NCBI RefSeq assembly: GCF_017968885.1
Contig: NZ_CP072913.1
Coordinates: 914,001-978,000 of the forward strand
Direction of reading: 5' to 3'
DNA: 64,000 bases
Source of the DNA: Pseudomonas sp. Tri1
GTDB lineage: Bacteria > Pseudomonadota > Gammaproteobacteria > Pseudomonadales > Pseudomonadaceae
The notes beneath the pieces were generated by a model, which was not told the origin of the DNA, searched no databases, and worked only from the letters and a program-made list of their open reading frames with translations. This document shows, piece after piece, positions 46,911 to 59,674 of this stretch. The translations under genes were made by a program, and so were the position numbers. How positions within the stretch are numbered: the first letter of the stretch is position 1; each line of letters opens with the position of its first letter.

Positions 46911-47906
46911 TCAGCCCTGATGAATGCGCTGCTTGAAGGTCCGCGCAATGGCCTGCACACCGGGGCGGTAGTCATCGTTTTCGATGGCCGCCAGTGCCAA
47001 TTCCAACGCCTTGTCGGCGATCAGTTGATGTTGTTGGGACATGGCGTTGACCGGCAGCGGCAGGAAGTCCAGCAATTGCGTGTCGCCGAAGGTGCCCAGG
47101 CGCAGCGGGCGCGACTTGAGCGGGAAATCGTGCAGGGCGTCGAACACCCCTTGCAACAGCACATAGGAAGTGGTGATCAGCGCATCGGGCAGGTGCCCCA
47201 GACGCGCGAGCATTTCATTCATCAACTGGCGACCGCACTCACGGCTGAACGACTCGCCGTGTTCGATCAGCACCTGGCCTTCGAACCCGGCCAAAGCCTC
47301 GCGAAAGCCAGCGGTCCGTTCCTGGCTGATGCTCAGCTCGGGGCGGGCGCTGATCAGCGCGATTTGCCGAGGATGGGTCTCCAGCAGGCTGCGGGTCAGT
47401 TGCAGGCTGGCCTGGCGGTCGTCGCTGATGACCGAGCAGAAGTGCGCAGGCTCCATCACCCGGTCGATGGCGATGATCGGAATGCCCTTGGCCTGCAATT
47501 GACGGTAACTGTCGTCACCGCTTGGCAAACAACTGGCAACGATCAGCGCATCGCAGCGCCGGGCGCGGAACAGCTGCAGCAATTGCCGCTCGCTGTCGGG
47601 AGCGTCGTCGGAGCTGGCGATCAGCAATTGATAGCCCCGTGCCCGTGCGCCCTGTTCCAGCAGCTTGGCGATACGCGCGTAACTGGGGTTTTCCAGGTCC
47701 GGCAGGATGAAACCCAGGGTACGGGTGTGCCGGCTGCGCAGCCCGGCGGCCTGGGGGTTGGGGGTGAAACCATGTTCTTCGACCACCGCCCGCACCCGTT
47801 CGACGGTGGCGCTGCTGATGCGTTGTTGTTCGGCCTTGCCATTGATGACATAGCTGGCGGTGGTCACGGACACACCGGCCAACTGGGCAATATCACTGAG
47901 TTTCAA
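46911..47906 (-). CDS. cra: Fructose-responsive LacI-family repressor Cra/FruR
   Basis: The 331-residue LacI-type regulator has an N-terminal HTH (MKLSDIAQLAGVSVTTASYV), a hinge, and a periplasmic-binding-like sensor domain (TLGFILPDLENPSYARIAKL). I take TTG 47906 as start since the N-terminus lines up with E. coli Cra and AAGGAA precedes it. In Pseudomonas, Cra represses the fru operon and is released by fructose-1-phosphate. It is divergent from fruBKA with an exact operator match between. Confidence 0.93.
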   Translation of the reverse strand: MKLSDIAQLAGVSVTTASYVINGKAEQQRISSATVERVRAVVEEHGFTPNPQAAGLRSRHTRTLGFILPDLENPSYARIAKLLEQGARARGYQLLIASSDDAPDSERQLLQLFRARRCDALIVASCLPSGDDSYRQLQAKGIPIIAIDRVMEPAHFCSVISDDRQASLQLTRSLLETHPRQIALISARPELSISQERTAGFREALAGFEGQVLIEHGESFSRECGRQLMNEMLARLGHLPDALITTSYVLLQGVFDALHDFPLKSRPLRLGTFGDTQLLDFLPLPVNAMSQQHQLIADKALELALAAIENDDYRPGVQAIARTFKQRIHQG

Positions 47907-48050
47907 CCCGGTTTTCCTTATTTTTTCGAGTTTGCCCCGACAATAAGGGCCATCCTACCCGATTCGAGATGACGGTCACCGTCCAAGCGCTTACGACAAG
48001 TTGCACTTCAAGGATGAGAGATTATCGAGTAACGTGCCAATCTTTCTAGA

Positions 48051-48062
48051 TTAAACGTTTCA
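48051..48062. promoter_or_regulatory. Cra/FruR operator
   Basis: TTAAACGTTTCA is the operator sequence I recall for Cra control of the fructose operon in P. putida, and the match is exact. It lies in the 289-nt region between cra and fruB, 134 nt before fruB. No further Cra-like site is clear to me in that region. Confidence 0.85.
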
Positions 48063-48195
48063 GCAAGCGTATTTTCAAGGTTAGCAGGATTTTTTGGCCG
48101 TGCTGCCGCGATACCGCCAAAAGCCATCCTGTAACGCTAAGCTGATTCATTCAAAACAATACCTGGCGCCAACCGGACGCCAAAAAGGAGAAAGC

Positions 48196-51059
<2,864 letters not shown>

Positions 51060-51060
<1 letters not shown>

Positions 51061-52001
51061 TGGCGAAGATTCTTACCCTGACCCTGAACCCGGCGCTTGA
51101 CCTCACGGTGGAGTTGGCGCGCCTGGAACCGGGCCAGGTCAACCGCAGCGACGCCATGCACGCCCACGCCGCCGGCAAGGGCGTGAACGTGGCCCAGGTG
51201 TTGGCCGACCTCGGCCATACACTGACGGTCAGTGGTTTTCTTGGCGAAGACAACGCCCAGATGTTCGAGGCGCTGTTCATCCAACGCGGGTTTGTCGACG
51301 CTTTTATCCGCGTGCCCGGCGAAACCCGCAGCAACATCAAGCTGGCCGAGCAGGATGGCCGCATCACTGATCTCAACGGTCCGGGCCCAGTAGTCGACGA
51401 AGCCGCGCAGCAGGCGTTGCTGGAGCGCCTGGAGCAGATCGCTCCCGGCCACGACGTCGTGGTGGTGGCCGGTAGCTTGCCCCGTGGTGTCAGCCCGCAA
51501 TGGTTGCAGGCGTTGATCACACGCTTGAAAAAACTCGGCCTGAACGTGGCCCTCGACACCAGTGGTGAAGCGTTGCGCGTTGCACTGGCAGCGGGGCCGT
51601 GGTTGATCAAGCCGAACACCGAAGAGCTGGCCGATGCGCTGGGTTGCGAAGTGGTGAGCGAATTGGCCCAGGCCCAAGCGGCGCAGCGTCTGCATGCCCA
51701 GGGCATCGAGCATGTGGTGATTTCCCACGGTGCTGATGGCGTGAATTGGTTCAGCGTCGGTTCGGCCCTGCATGCCTCGCCACCCAAGGTCAGCGTCGCC
51801 AGCACCGTGGGCGCCGGGGATTCGCTGCTGGCCGGCATGCTGCACGGCCTGCTCAGCGCCGACACGCCGGAGCAGACCCTGCGCACCGCCACGGCCATTG
51901 CGGCCATGGCAGTCACGCAGATCGGTTTTGGTATCCACGACACCGCGTTGCTGGCGTCGCTTGAACAGGGCGTGCGCGTGCGCCCCCTGACAGAACAATA
52001 A
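51060..52001 (+). CDS. fruK: 1-phosphofructokinase
   Basis: The 313-residue PfkB-family kinase begins MAKILTLTLNPALDLTVELA. It contains AAGKGVNVAQVLADLGH and the catalytic C-terminal motif STVGAGDSLLAGML. It phosphorylates fructose-1-P to fructose-1,6-P2. Middle gene of fruBKA, 13 nt before fruA. Confidence 0.97.
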
Positions 52002-52014
52002 GAGGGTTCGCAAG

Positions 52015-53757
52015 ATGAAATTAGCCATTGTGACGGCCTGCCCCAACGGCATGGTCACCAGTGTGTTGTGCGCCCGCCTGCTGGACGCGGCGGCTCAGCG
52101 CCAGGGTTGGAGCACCAGTGTCGAAGTACATGATGCGGCTCACCCGGAACGCCAGTTGTCGGCAGCGACCCTTGAAGCGGCCGAGTGGGTGTTGCTGGTC
52201 GCCAGCGGCCCGGTGGATATGTCGCGCTTCGTCGGCAAGCGCCTGTTCCGCAGCACCCCGGCGCAAGCCCTGCAAGATGTCGATTCGGTGCTGCGTCGCG
52301 GCGCCGAAGAAGCCAAGGTTTTTGTCGAGTCGGACGTACTGGAAGAGGTTGCACCGGTATCGGCTGACCGCGCTCCGCGTCTGGTTGCCATCACCGCTTG
52401 CCCAACCGGCGTTGCCCACACCTTCATGGCCGCCGAGGCGTTGCAGCAGGCGGCGAAGAAACTTGGCTACGACCTGCAAGTGGAAACCCAGGGCTCGGTG
52501 GGCGCACGCAATCCGTTGAGCCCCGAGGCCATCGCCGAGGCCGATGTGGTGCTGCTGGCCACCGACATCGAAGTCGCCACCGAGCGTTTTGCCGGCAAGA
52601 AGATCTTCCGCTGCAGCACCGGTATCGCCTTGAAACAAGCCGAAGCGACGCTGAACAAGGCGTTGGTCGAAGGCCGTCAGGAAAGCGCCGCGAGCGGTGC
52701 CTCAGGCCCGGCCAAGTCGGAAAAGACCGGTGTCTATAAACACTTGCTGACCGGCGTGTCGTTCATGCTGCCGATGGTGGTGGCCGGTGGTCTGTTGATT
52801 GCCTTGTCGTTCGTGTTCGGCATCACCGCGTTCAAGGAACCTGGCACGCTGGCGGCGGCGCTGATGCAGATCGGCGGCGACACCGCGTTCAAATTGATGG
52901 TGCCGCTGCTGGCCGGTTACATTGCCTATTCCATCGCCGACCGCCCGGGCCTGGCGCCGGGGATGATCGGCGGGATGCTCGCGAGCACCTTGGGCGCCGG
53001 TTTCATCGGCGGGATCATCGCCGGTTTCCTGGCCGGTTACGTGGCCAAGGCGATCAACCGCTACGCACGTCTGCCCCAGAGCCTGGAAGCGCTCAAGCCG
53101 ATCCTGATCATCCCGCTGCTGGCGAGCCTGGTCACCGGGCTGGTGATGATTTACATCGTTGGCAAACCGGTGGCGGGCATGCTCGAGGCGCTGACCCACT
53201 TCCTCGACAGCATGGGCACCACCAACGCGATTCTGCTGGGCGTATTGCTGGGGGCGATGATGTGCGTCGATCTTGGCGGGCCGATCAACAAGGCCGCCTA
53301 TGCGTTTTCGGTGGGGCTGTTGGCTTCGCAAAGTTATGCCCCGATGGCCGCGACCATGGCCGCCGGGATGGTGCCGCCGATTGGCCTGGGCATCGCCACC
53401 TTCATCGCCCGGCGCAAGTTCGCCCAGACCGAGCGCGAGGCCGGTAAAGCCGCGCTGGTATTGGGGCTGTGCTTCATCTCCGAAGGGGCGATTCCGTTCG
53501 CCGCCAAGGACCCGCTGCGGGTGATCCCGGCCAGCATTGCCGGTGGCGCGCTGACCGGTGCGCTGTCGATGTACTTCGGCTGCAAACTCATGGCCCCCCA
53601 CGGAGGCCTGTTCGTGATGCTGATCCCTAATGCCATCAACCATGCGCTGTTGTACTTGCTGGCGATCGTGGCGGGGAGCCTGCTGACGGCCGTGGCGTAT
53701 GCACTGCTCAAACGGCCTGAGGTGGTGGAGATGGCGTTGGAGCCGGCAAAGGCCTGA
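52015..53757 (+). CDS. fruA: Fructose PTS EIIBC component
   Basis: A 580-residue permease with two EIIB units and an EIIC part. The first EIIB-like unit has ACPNG with Cys9; the second has the expected active Cys129 (AITACPTGVAHT). The EIIC domain from ~240 has about ten membrane segments and CVDLGGPINKAAYAFSVG. It imports fructose as fructose-1-P. The first EIIB unit may be degenerate. A REP doublet follows. Confidence 0.96.
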   Translation: MKLAIVTACPNGMVTSVLCARLLDAAAQRQGWSTSVEVHDAAHPERQLSAATLEAAEWVLLVASGPVDMSRFVGKRLFRSTPAQALQDVDSVLRRGAEEAKVFVESDVLEEVAPVSADRAPRLVAITACPTGVAHTFMAAEALQQAAKKLGYDLQVETQGSVGARNPLSPEAIAEADVVLLATDIEVATERFAGKKIFRCSTGIALKQAEATLNKALVEGRQESAASGASGPAKSEKTGVYKHLLTGVSFMLPMVVAGGLLIALSFVFGITAFKEPGTLAAALMQIGGDTAFKLMVPLLAGYIAYSIADRPGLAPGMIGGMLASTLGAGFIGGIIAGFLAGYVAKAINRYARLPQSLEALKPILIIPLLASLVTGLVMIYIVGKPVAGMLEALTHFLDSMGTTNAILLGVLLGAMMCVDLGGPINKAAYAFSVGLLASQSYAPMAATMAAGMVPPIGLGIATFIARRKFAQTEREAGKAALVLGLCFISEGAIPFAAKDPLRVIPASIAGGALTGALSMYFGCKLMAPHGGLFVMLIPNAINHALLYLLAIVAGSLLTAVAYALLKRPEVVEMALEPAKA

Positions 53758-53784
53758 CCCCTCCCTTGAAGCAATGAAATCCCC

Positions 53785-53874
53785 TGTGGGAGCGAGCTTG
53801 CTCGCGATAGCGGAGTGTCAGACCACATTTTTGTCGGCTGATACACCGCTATCGCGAGCAAGCTCGCTCCCACA
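53785..53874. repeat. REP doublet (REPIN) after fruA
   Basis: A 90-nt inverted REP pair opening TGTGGGAGCGAGCTTGCTCG and closing GCGAGCAAGCTCGCTCCCAC, between fruA and the phosphatase gene on the same strand. Confidence 0.9.
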
Positions 53875-53957
53875 ATGGTTTTGGGGTGTTCACAAGATCC
53901 CTGTCACACCCGATTAACACTGCCATGCTTAAGTCTCCCCATTTAAGGGAGAGCACC

Positions 53958-55499
53958 ATGAGCGAATTCGACCTGGGCCGTCGCCGTGTGATGCAGGCTG
54001 TGGGGGCGGGGTTGTTGTTGCCGGGGCTGGCGCCGGCGGTGATGGCTTCGGTCAAGGATCGTCCGGTGCTCACCGATGGTGTGCAATCGGGCGATTTGCA
54101 GGGCGACCGGGCGATGATCTGGAGTCGCAGCGACCGCCCGGCACGGATGGTGGTGGAGTGGGACACCCGCAGCAAATTCAGTAATCCGCGCCGCATCGTC
54201 TCGCCACTGGTCGACTCGCGCAGCGATTTCACCGCCCGGGTCGAACTCACGGGGCTGCCACCGGACCAGGCGATTTTCTACCGCGTGCATTTCGAAGACG
54301 CCCGGAGTGGCGTTGCCAGCGAGCCCTGGCTCGGTCATTTGCGCAGCGTGCCGCAGTTCAAGCGCAACATCCGCTTTGTCTGGAGCGGCGACACCGTCGG
54401 CCAGGGTTTCGGGATCAACCCGGACATCGGCGGCATGCGCATCTATGAAGCCATGCGCCTGCGCCTGCCGGACTTTTTTATCCACAGCGGCGACACCATC
54501 TACGCCGACGGCCCGGTACCGGCGCAGATCCCCACGGAGGGCGGTCGCGTCTGGCGCAACCTCACCACCGACGCCAAGAGCAAGGTTGCCGAGACCCTGG
54601 ATGAGTATCGCGGCAACTACCGCTATAACCTGATGGATGAAAACGTGCGCCGCTTCAATGCCGAGGTGCCGCAGATCTGGCAATGGGACGACCATGAAGT
54701 GGTCAACAACTGGTCGCCAGGCAAGCAACTGGACGAGCGCTACCAGAACAAGGATATCCACAGCCTCGTTGGCCGGGCGCGGCAGGCCTGGCTGGAGTAC
54801 GCGCCGATGCGCTTGCAGAAGGCCGACGACGGCGGGCGAATTTATCGCAAGCTCGGTTACGGGCCGATGCTGGATGTGTTCGTGCTGGACATGCGCAGTT
54901 ATCGCGCAGCCAATGACGCCAACCTCGGCGCGGCCAAGCCCTTCCTGGGGCGCGAACAGTTGGATTGGCTCAAGCGCGGATTGAAGCACTCGCGCGCCCA
55001 ATGGAAGGTCATCGCCGCCGACATGCCCATCGGTCTGGGCGTGCCGGATGGCGAGGTCAGCCCCGGCGTGCCGCGCTGGGAGGCGGTCGCCAACGGTGAC
55101 CCGGGCCCGGCCCAGGGGCGCGAACTGGAGATCGCCGAGTTGCTCGGTTACTTGCGCAAGCACCAAGTGCGCAACTACGTCTGGCTCACCGCCGATGTCC
55201 ACTATTGCGCCGCCCACCACTACCACCCGGAACAGGCCGCGTTCCAGGATTTTGAACCGTTCTGGGAGTTCGTCGCTGGGCCGTTGAACGCCGGCAGCTT
55301 CGGCCCCAATGCCCTGGACAAGACCTTCGGCCCCGAAGTGGTATTCCAGAAGGCACCACCGGCCCAGAACACCTCGCCGTTTGCCGGGTATCAGTTCTTT
55401 GGCGAGGTGAATATTGACGGACAGAGCGGGGAGATGAGTGTGGTGTTACGGGACTTGGAAGGCGTGGCGGTGTTCGAGAAGAAGTTGCAGCCGGTTTGA
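53958..55499 (+). CDS. PhoD-like exported metallophosphatase
   Basis: A 513-residue protein with an apparent Tat signal (GRRRVMQAV then GAGLLLPGLAPAVMA). It has an N-terminal beta domain and a metallophosphatase core with RFVWSGDT, IHSGDTIYADGP, WDDHEV and ADVHYCAAHHY. PhoD enzymes are Ca/Fe-dependent alkaline phosphatases or phosphodiesterases outside the cytoplasm. ATG 53958 (MSEFDLGRRRVM) is preceded by GGGAGAG. I see no Pho box with confidence. Phosphodiesterase against another substrate remains possible. Confidence 0.9.
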   Translation: MSEFDLGRRRVMQAVGAGLLLPGLAPAVMASVKDRPVLTDGVQSGDLQGDRAMIWSRSDRPARMVVEWDTRSKFSNPRRIVSPLVDSRSDFTARVELTGLPPDQAIFYRVHFEDARSGVASEPWLGHLRSVPQFKRNIRFVWSGDTVGQGFGINPDIGGMRIYEAMRLRLPDFFIHSGDTIYADGPVPAQIPTEGGRVWRNLTTDAKSKVAETLDEYRGNYRYNLMDENVRRFNAEVPQIWQWDDHEVVNNWSPGKQLDERYQNKDIHSLVGRARQAWLEYAPMRLQKADDGGRIYRKLGYGPMLDVFVLDMRSYRAANDANLGAAKPFLGREQLDWLKRGLKHSRAQWKVIAADMPIGLGVPDGEVSPGVPRWEAVANGDPGPAQGRELEIAELLGYLRKHQVRNYVWLTADVHYCAAHHYHPEQAAFQDFEPFWEFVAGPLNAGSFGPNALDKTFGPEVVFQKAPPAQNTSPFAGYQFFGEVNIDGQSGEMSVVLRDLEGVAVFEKKLQPV

Positions 55500-55523
55500 A
55501 TCCGGAGCCCAGCACAAGACCCA

Positions 55524-55613
55524 TGTGGGAGCGAGCTTGCTCGCGATGAGGGCGGGTCAGTCGACATCATGGTCGGCTGACACTCCGCTATCGCGAGCAA
55601 GCTCGCTCCCACA
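55524..55613. repeat. REP doublet (REPIN) between phosphatase and reductase genes
   Basis: A 90-nt inverted REP pair between convergent 3' ends. Boundaries match the other copies (TGTGGGAGCG...CGCTCCCACA). Confidence 0.9.
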
Positions 55614-55646
55614 GGGGGATGAGGTGTTACTTGCAATTGGGGGCCG

Positions 55647-58202
55647 TCAGTAGACATCCCGCCGATATCGCCCTTGCTCGATCAGCCGTTCCACTTCCTC
55701 GCGTCCCAGTACCATGTTGAGCACGTGATCCACCCCTGACGCCATACCCTGCAGGCTGCCGCAGACATAGATCACTGCGCCGTCGGCGAGCCATTGCTTG
55801 AGCAGTGCCGCCGATTCCAGCAGGCGATCCTGGACGTAGATTTTTTCTTGCTGATCCCGGGAAAACGCCAGGTCCAGGCGTTCCAGGTCGCCGGAGGTCA
55901 CCCATTCCTGTAGTTCGTCGCGGCAGTGGAAGTCGTGTTCGCGGTTGCGCTCGCCAAACAGCAGCCAGTTGCGTTGCATGCCTTCGGCGACGCGGCCCTT
56001 GAGCAGGCTGCGCAGACCGGCCAGGCCCGTGCCATTGCCCAGCAGGATCATCGGTACGCCTTGGGGCGGCAGGTGGAAGCCGCTGTTGCGGCGCACCCGC
56101 AGGCTGATGGCGCAGCCCAACGGCGCGTGTTCGGTGAGCCAACCGGAACCGACGCCCAGGCTGCCGTCGGCGTGGCATTCCTGACGCACGATCAGCTCCA
56201 GTACGCCGTCAGCCGGGATCGAGGCAATGGAGTATTCGCGCAGCGCCAGCGGCGCCAGTGCATCCACCAATGCCTGGGCATGCAGGCCGACCAGATGGGC
56301 GCGGTTTTCCGGCAGGTGGCGGGTCGCCAAGGCCTGGTCGAGGCTTTGTGGCAAGCCGTCGACCTGCACGCGCGCGTTACCGGAGATACCCAGGCCGTCG
56401 AGGAAGTGTTCGATGGCCCCCAGGTCATTGCGCGGCAGGATCTCCACCAGGTCGCCGGCCAGCCAACTGCTCGGGCTGGGGGGCGTGAGGCCCAGCAGGT
56501 AGACGCCCGAGCCACTGCTGTCAGGGTTGAGCAAGGTGCGTTGGCTGAGTGTCCAGTTATCGAAGCTTGGTGCCTGCCAGGTGTCCAGCGGAGCTTGGCC
56601 GGTCAGCTCAGCCAATTGTTGTTGCCAGTGACGCAAGGCGTAAGGGTCGCCGCTGTCGACTTCCACCGGTGCGAACAGGGTTTTGCCACCTTGCTCCGCC
56701 AGCCAGGCGTGCAGGCGCCGGGCAAAACCGCAGAAGTTTTCGTATTGTCGGTCGCCCAGGCCCAGTACGGAATATTGCAAGCGCTCCAGGCTCAGGGCCT
56801 GGCCCAGCACCTTGCGCTCGAAACCCCGGGCGCTGTCCGGCCCTTCACCGTCACCAAAGGTGCTGACAACGAACAAAGCGTGGGTGGAACTGCTCAGGTC
56901 TTGCTCGCTGACACCCGCCAGCGGCTGGACCTTCACCGGCAACCCGGCGGCCTGGAGCTGGCCGGCGGTCTGCCAGGCCAATTGTTCGGCGAAACCGCTC
57001 TGGCTGGCGAAACCGATCAGCCACGCCGGCGCATCGCTCGGGTTGGCGGCGAGTGCCTGGCGTGCCTGCTTGACCTGGCGCTTCTTGCGGCGACGGTCCA
57101 GGTACAGCAACCAGCCGGTGATGAAGAACAGCGGCATGGTCAGCGCGGCGACGGTCACCAGGATCCGCCCGAGCAGGCCAAAATAACTGCCGACATGCAA
57201 GGCATAGATGCTGGTCAGCAACTGCGCCTTGAGGCTCTTGTCACTGTAGCGGCTGTGTTGGCTGACGACACCGGTGACCGGGTCGAGGATGAGTTGGTTC
57301 AGTGCCCGGTCGTGGGGGGAGTTTTTCAGCAGGTAGAACACCGTGGCCGGTTGCCCGGCCACAGGTGGCATGCGCACGTTATAGGCGGACAGGTCCGGAC
57401 CGGCGGCGCTATAGATGCTGCTCCACATCGCCCGGTAATCGGCGACCGGCGGTGGGCCCTCAGGAGCCGGGCCGCGGTTGCGCACCCGTTCCTCCTTGGG
57501 TGAATCCGAAAGCAGGCGGGTCACGCCTTTGTTGTACCACTCGTAAGACCAGGTCAGCCCGGTCAGTGCCGCCAGCAGATAAAACACCAGGCACCAGGTA
57601 CCGGCCACCGAATGCAGGTCCCAGTTGAAGCTGCGGCCTTTTTTTGCCCAATCGAGGGTCAGCCAGGCGCGCCAGCTTTGCCACTGGCGCGGCCAGCGCA
57701 GGTACAGCCCGGACAGGCAGAAAAACACCAGGATCAGCGTGCAGGCCCCGGTGATCTGCCGGCCCACGTCGTCCAGGGCGAGGATGCGGTGCAACTTGAG
57801 CATCAGGCCGAAGAAGTCCTGGCCCACCACATCGCCCATGAACCGGCCGTTGTAGGGGTTGAAATAGCGCATTGGGCCGCGTTTCTCCCCGGGTGGGGCG
57901 GCGAAGATCGCCCGGGCGGCGTTGCCGCTGTCGGTCTCGACCCAGAGCATGGCGACGGTTTTACCGGAAGCGGCCTCGATCTGTTCCACCAGTTCTGCAG
58001 GCGGCAGGACGCCGGCCGGTTGTTTCTCGACCATCAACACCTGCGGGTTCAACGCCCGCAGGATCTCGTCCTGGAACGATACGGCCGCCCCGGTAATGCC
58101 CATCAATGCCAGGACCAGCCCGGCACTGATGCCAAAAAACCAGTGCAACTGGAACAGGGTTTTCTTCAACACGTCACTCGCCTTTGAGTCATTACTGTTC
58201 AT
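55647..58202 (-). CDS. piuB: PiuB-like PepSY-TM/flavodoxin/FNR fusion reductase
   Basis: An ~851-residue fusion. The N-terminal PepSY-TM part has three or four membrane helices (from [60 protein letters not shown]). A flavodoxin domain ([20 protein letters not shown]) follows, then an FAD/NAD reductase ([26 protein letters not shown]-like [18 protein letters not shown]). It probably moves electrons from cytoplasmic NAD(P)H to periplasmic siderophore iron, as proposed for PiuB/FoxB proteins. No TonB receptor is adjacent. The start is unsure (58202, a GTG nearer the first helix, or 58229). Confidence 0.85.
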   Translation of the reverse strand: MNSNDSKASDVLKKTLFQLHWFFGISAGLVLALMGITGAAVSFQDEILRALNPQVLMVEKQPAGVLPPAELVEQIEAASGKTVAMLWVETDSGNAARAIFAAPPGEKRGPMRYFNPYNGRFMGDVVGQDFFGLMLKLHRILALDDVGRQITGACTLILVFFCLSGLYLRWPRQWQSWRAWLTLDWAKKGRSFNWDLHSVAGTWCLVFYLLAALTGLTWSYEWYNKGVTRLLSDSPKEERVRNRGPAPEGPPPVADYRAMWSSIYSAAGPDLSAYNVRMPPVAGQPATVFYLLKNSPHDRALNQLILDPVTGVVSQHSRYSDKSLKAQLLTSIYALHVGSYFGLLGRILVTVAALTMPLFFITGWLLYLDRRRKKRQVKQARQALAANPSDAPAWLIGFASQSGFAEQLAWQTAGQLQAAGLPVKVQPLAGVSEQDLSSSTHALFVVSTFGDGEGPDSARGFERKVLGQALSLERLQYSVLGLGDRQYENFCGFARRLHAWLAEQGGKTLFAPVEVDSGDPYALRHWQQQLAELTGQAPLDTWQAPSFDNWTLSQRTLLNPDSSGSGVYLLGLTPPSPSSWLAGDLVEILPRNDLGAIEHFLDGLGISGNARVQVDGLPQSLDQALATRHLPENRAHLVGLHAQALVDALAPLALREYSIASIPADGVLELIVRQECHADGSLGVGSGWLTEHAPLGCAISLRVRRNSGFHLPPQGVPMILLGNGTGLAGLRSLLKGRVAEGMQRNWLLFGERNREHDFHCRDELQEWVTSGDLERLDLAFSRDQQEKIYVQDRLLESAALLKQWLADGAVIYVCGSLQGMASGVDHVLNMVLGREEVERLIEQGRYRRDVY

Positions 58203-58214
58203 CACGGCGCGCAT

Positions 58215-58233
58215 GTTATCGAGAATCATTCAT
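58215..58233. promoter_or_regulatory. Fur-box-like sequence at the piuB start
   Basis: GTTATCGAGAATCATTCAT matches the 19-nt Fur consensus at 12 positions, with the GA-AATCATT core kept. It overlaps the first possible start codons of piuB, so a start at or below 58202 is more sensible. Fur is encoded in this window. Confidence 0.55.
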
Positions 58234-58363
58234 AAACACACATAAAAGCTATGTTTTATGGGGATGAGCGAGGCTTTTTGTGCCCGATAGCCAAGTGGAT
58301 GATGTATCGAGCACCTCCTTGTGGCGAGAGGATTTATCGAAACGTCGCATCACCCCGCCGGGC

Positions 58364-58450
58364 TGTGGGAACAAAGCTTGCTCGCGAAACAGGCGCCTCG
58401 ACTTCTGAAAAACCGCATTGCCTGCATCGCGAACAAGCCTTGCTCCCACA
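58364..58450. repeat. REP doublet (REPIN), diverged copy before speC
   Basis: An 87-nt inverted pair opening TGTGGGAACAAAGCTTGCTC and closing CGAACAAGCCTTGCTCCCAC. It is more diverged than the other copies and abuts the speC terminator. Confidence 0.75.
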
Positions 58451-58479
58451 AAAAAGCCCGTGACACAGTCACGGGCTTT
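58451..58479 (-). terminator. speC terminator
   Basis: AAAGCCCGTGAC and its complement form a 12-bp stem with a 3-nt loop (58453-58479). On the minus strand it is followed by a T-run, ending the speC transcript ~20 nt after its stop. Confidence 0.9.
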
Positions 58480-58499
58480 CGGGTCCGGCGATCAGCGCG

Positions 58500-59663
58500 T
58501 TATACGTAGAACGACTTCAGCGGCGGGAAGCCATTGAATTCCACGGCGCTGTAACTGGTGGTGTAGGCACCGGTCGAGAGCCAGTACAGGCGGTCACCGA
58601 TGGCCAGGTTCAGCGGCAAGCCATACTTGTAGTTTTCGTACATGATGTCGGCACTGTCGCAGGTTGGGCCGGCGATGACCACTTCTTCCATCTCGCCTTT
58701 CTTCTCGGTCCAGATCGGGAACTTGATGGCTTCGTCCATGGTTTCGATCAGGCCGGAGAACTTGCCCACATCGGTGTACACCCAACGCTCGACAGCGGTA
58801 CGGGACTTGCGCGCCACCAGCACCACTTCACTGACCAGGATGCCGGCGTTGGCGATCAACGAACGGCCCGGCTCCAGGATGATTTCCGGCAGGTCGTCGC
58901 CGAAGTCTTCCTTGAGGAAGCGGATGATTTCTTCGGCGTAGGTTTCCAGGCTGTTGGTGCGGGTGATGTAGTTGGCCGGAAAGCCGCCGCCCATGTTGAT
59001 CAGCTTCAGGACGATGCCGTCTTCTTCTTTCAGGCGTTCGAAGATCACCTTGACCTTGGCGATGGCCGCATCCCAGACGCTGATGTCGCGCTGTTGCGAG
59101 CCGACGTGGAACGAAATGCCATACGGCACCAGGCCCAGGTCACGAGCCAGGATCAGCAGGTCCATGGCCATGTCGGTCTGGCAGCCGAACTTGCGCGACA
59201 ACGGCCAGTCAGCGGTGGTCGAACCTTCGGTGAGAATACGCACATAGACTTTCGAGCCCGGCGCGGCCTTGGCGATGTTGCGCAGGTCGGCTTCGGAGTC
59301 GGTGGCATACAGGCGCACGCCCTTCTCGTAGAAGTAGCGGATGTCGCGGGATTTCTTGATGGTGTTGCCGTAGCTGATCTGGTCCGGGCCGACGCCGCGG
59401 CTCATGACCTTGTCCAGCTCATAGATCGAGGCGATGTCGAAGTTCGAGCCTTTATCCTTGAGCAGGTCGATGATTTCCACCGCCGGGTTGGCCTTGACGG
59501 CGTAGTAGACCTTGGCGAATTCGAAACCAGCGCGCAGGTCGTCATAGGCCTTGGAGATCATCGCGGTGTCGATCACCACGAACGGGGTTTCCTGCTTGTC
59601 GGCGAACGCTTTCATTTTCTGGAAGGTTTCGCGCGCGAAATAATCTTCGACCTGGATCGACAT
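58500..59663 (-). CDS. speC: Ornithine decarboxylase (PLP fold III)
   Basis: A 387-residue alanine-racemase-fold decarboxylase. PLP binds Lys57 (YYAVKANPAVEI), and the enzyme has FHVGSQQRD, EPGRSLIANAG and the catalytic GPTCDSADIMYENY. It makes putrescine from ornithine, maybe also cadaverine from lysine. ATG 59663 (MSIQVEDYFARETF) gives the P. aeruginosa-like length. It has a long leader (59664-60000) with a terminator-like hairpin. Confidence 0.93.
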   Translation of the reverse strand: MSIQVEDYFARETFQKMKAFADKQETPFVVIDTAMISKAYDDLRAGFEFAKVYYAVKANPAVEIIDLLKDKGSNFDIASIYELDKVMSRGVGPDQISYGNTIKKSRDIRYFYEKGVRLYATDSEADLRNIAKAAPGSKVYVRILTEGSTTADWPLSRKFGCQTDMAMDLLILARDLGLVPYGISFHVGSQQRDISVWDAAIAKVKVIFERLKEEDGIVLKLINMGGGFPANYITRTNSLETYAEEIIRFLKEDFGDDLPEIILEPGRSLIANAGILVSEVVLVARKSRTAVERWVYTDVGKFSGLIETMDEAIKFPIWTEKKGEMEEVVIAGPTCDSADIMYENYKYGLPLNLAIGDRLYWLSTGAYTTSYSAVEFNGFPPLKSFYV

Positions 59664-59674
59664 ACTTGGGACTC

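Noticed and set aside
48094..48195. Upstream extension of fruB
   Set aside because: No similarity to EIIA, while ATG 48196 has a strong ribosome-binding site and the family N-terminus.
53876..53957. Pho box before the PhoD-like gene
   Set aside because: CTGTCACACCCGATTAACAC is only vaguely similar to the CTGTCAT-type repeats and lacks the second unit.
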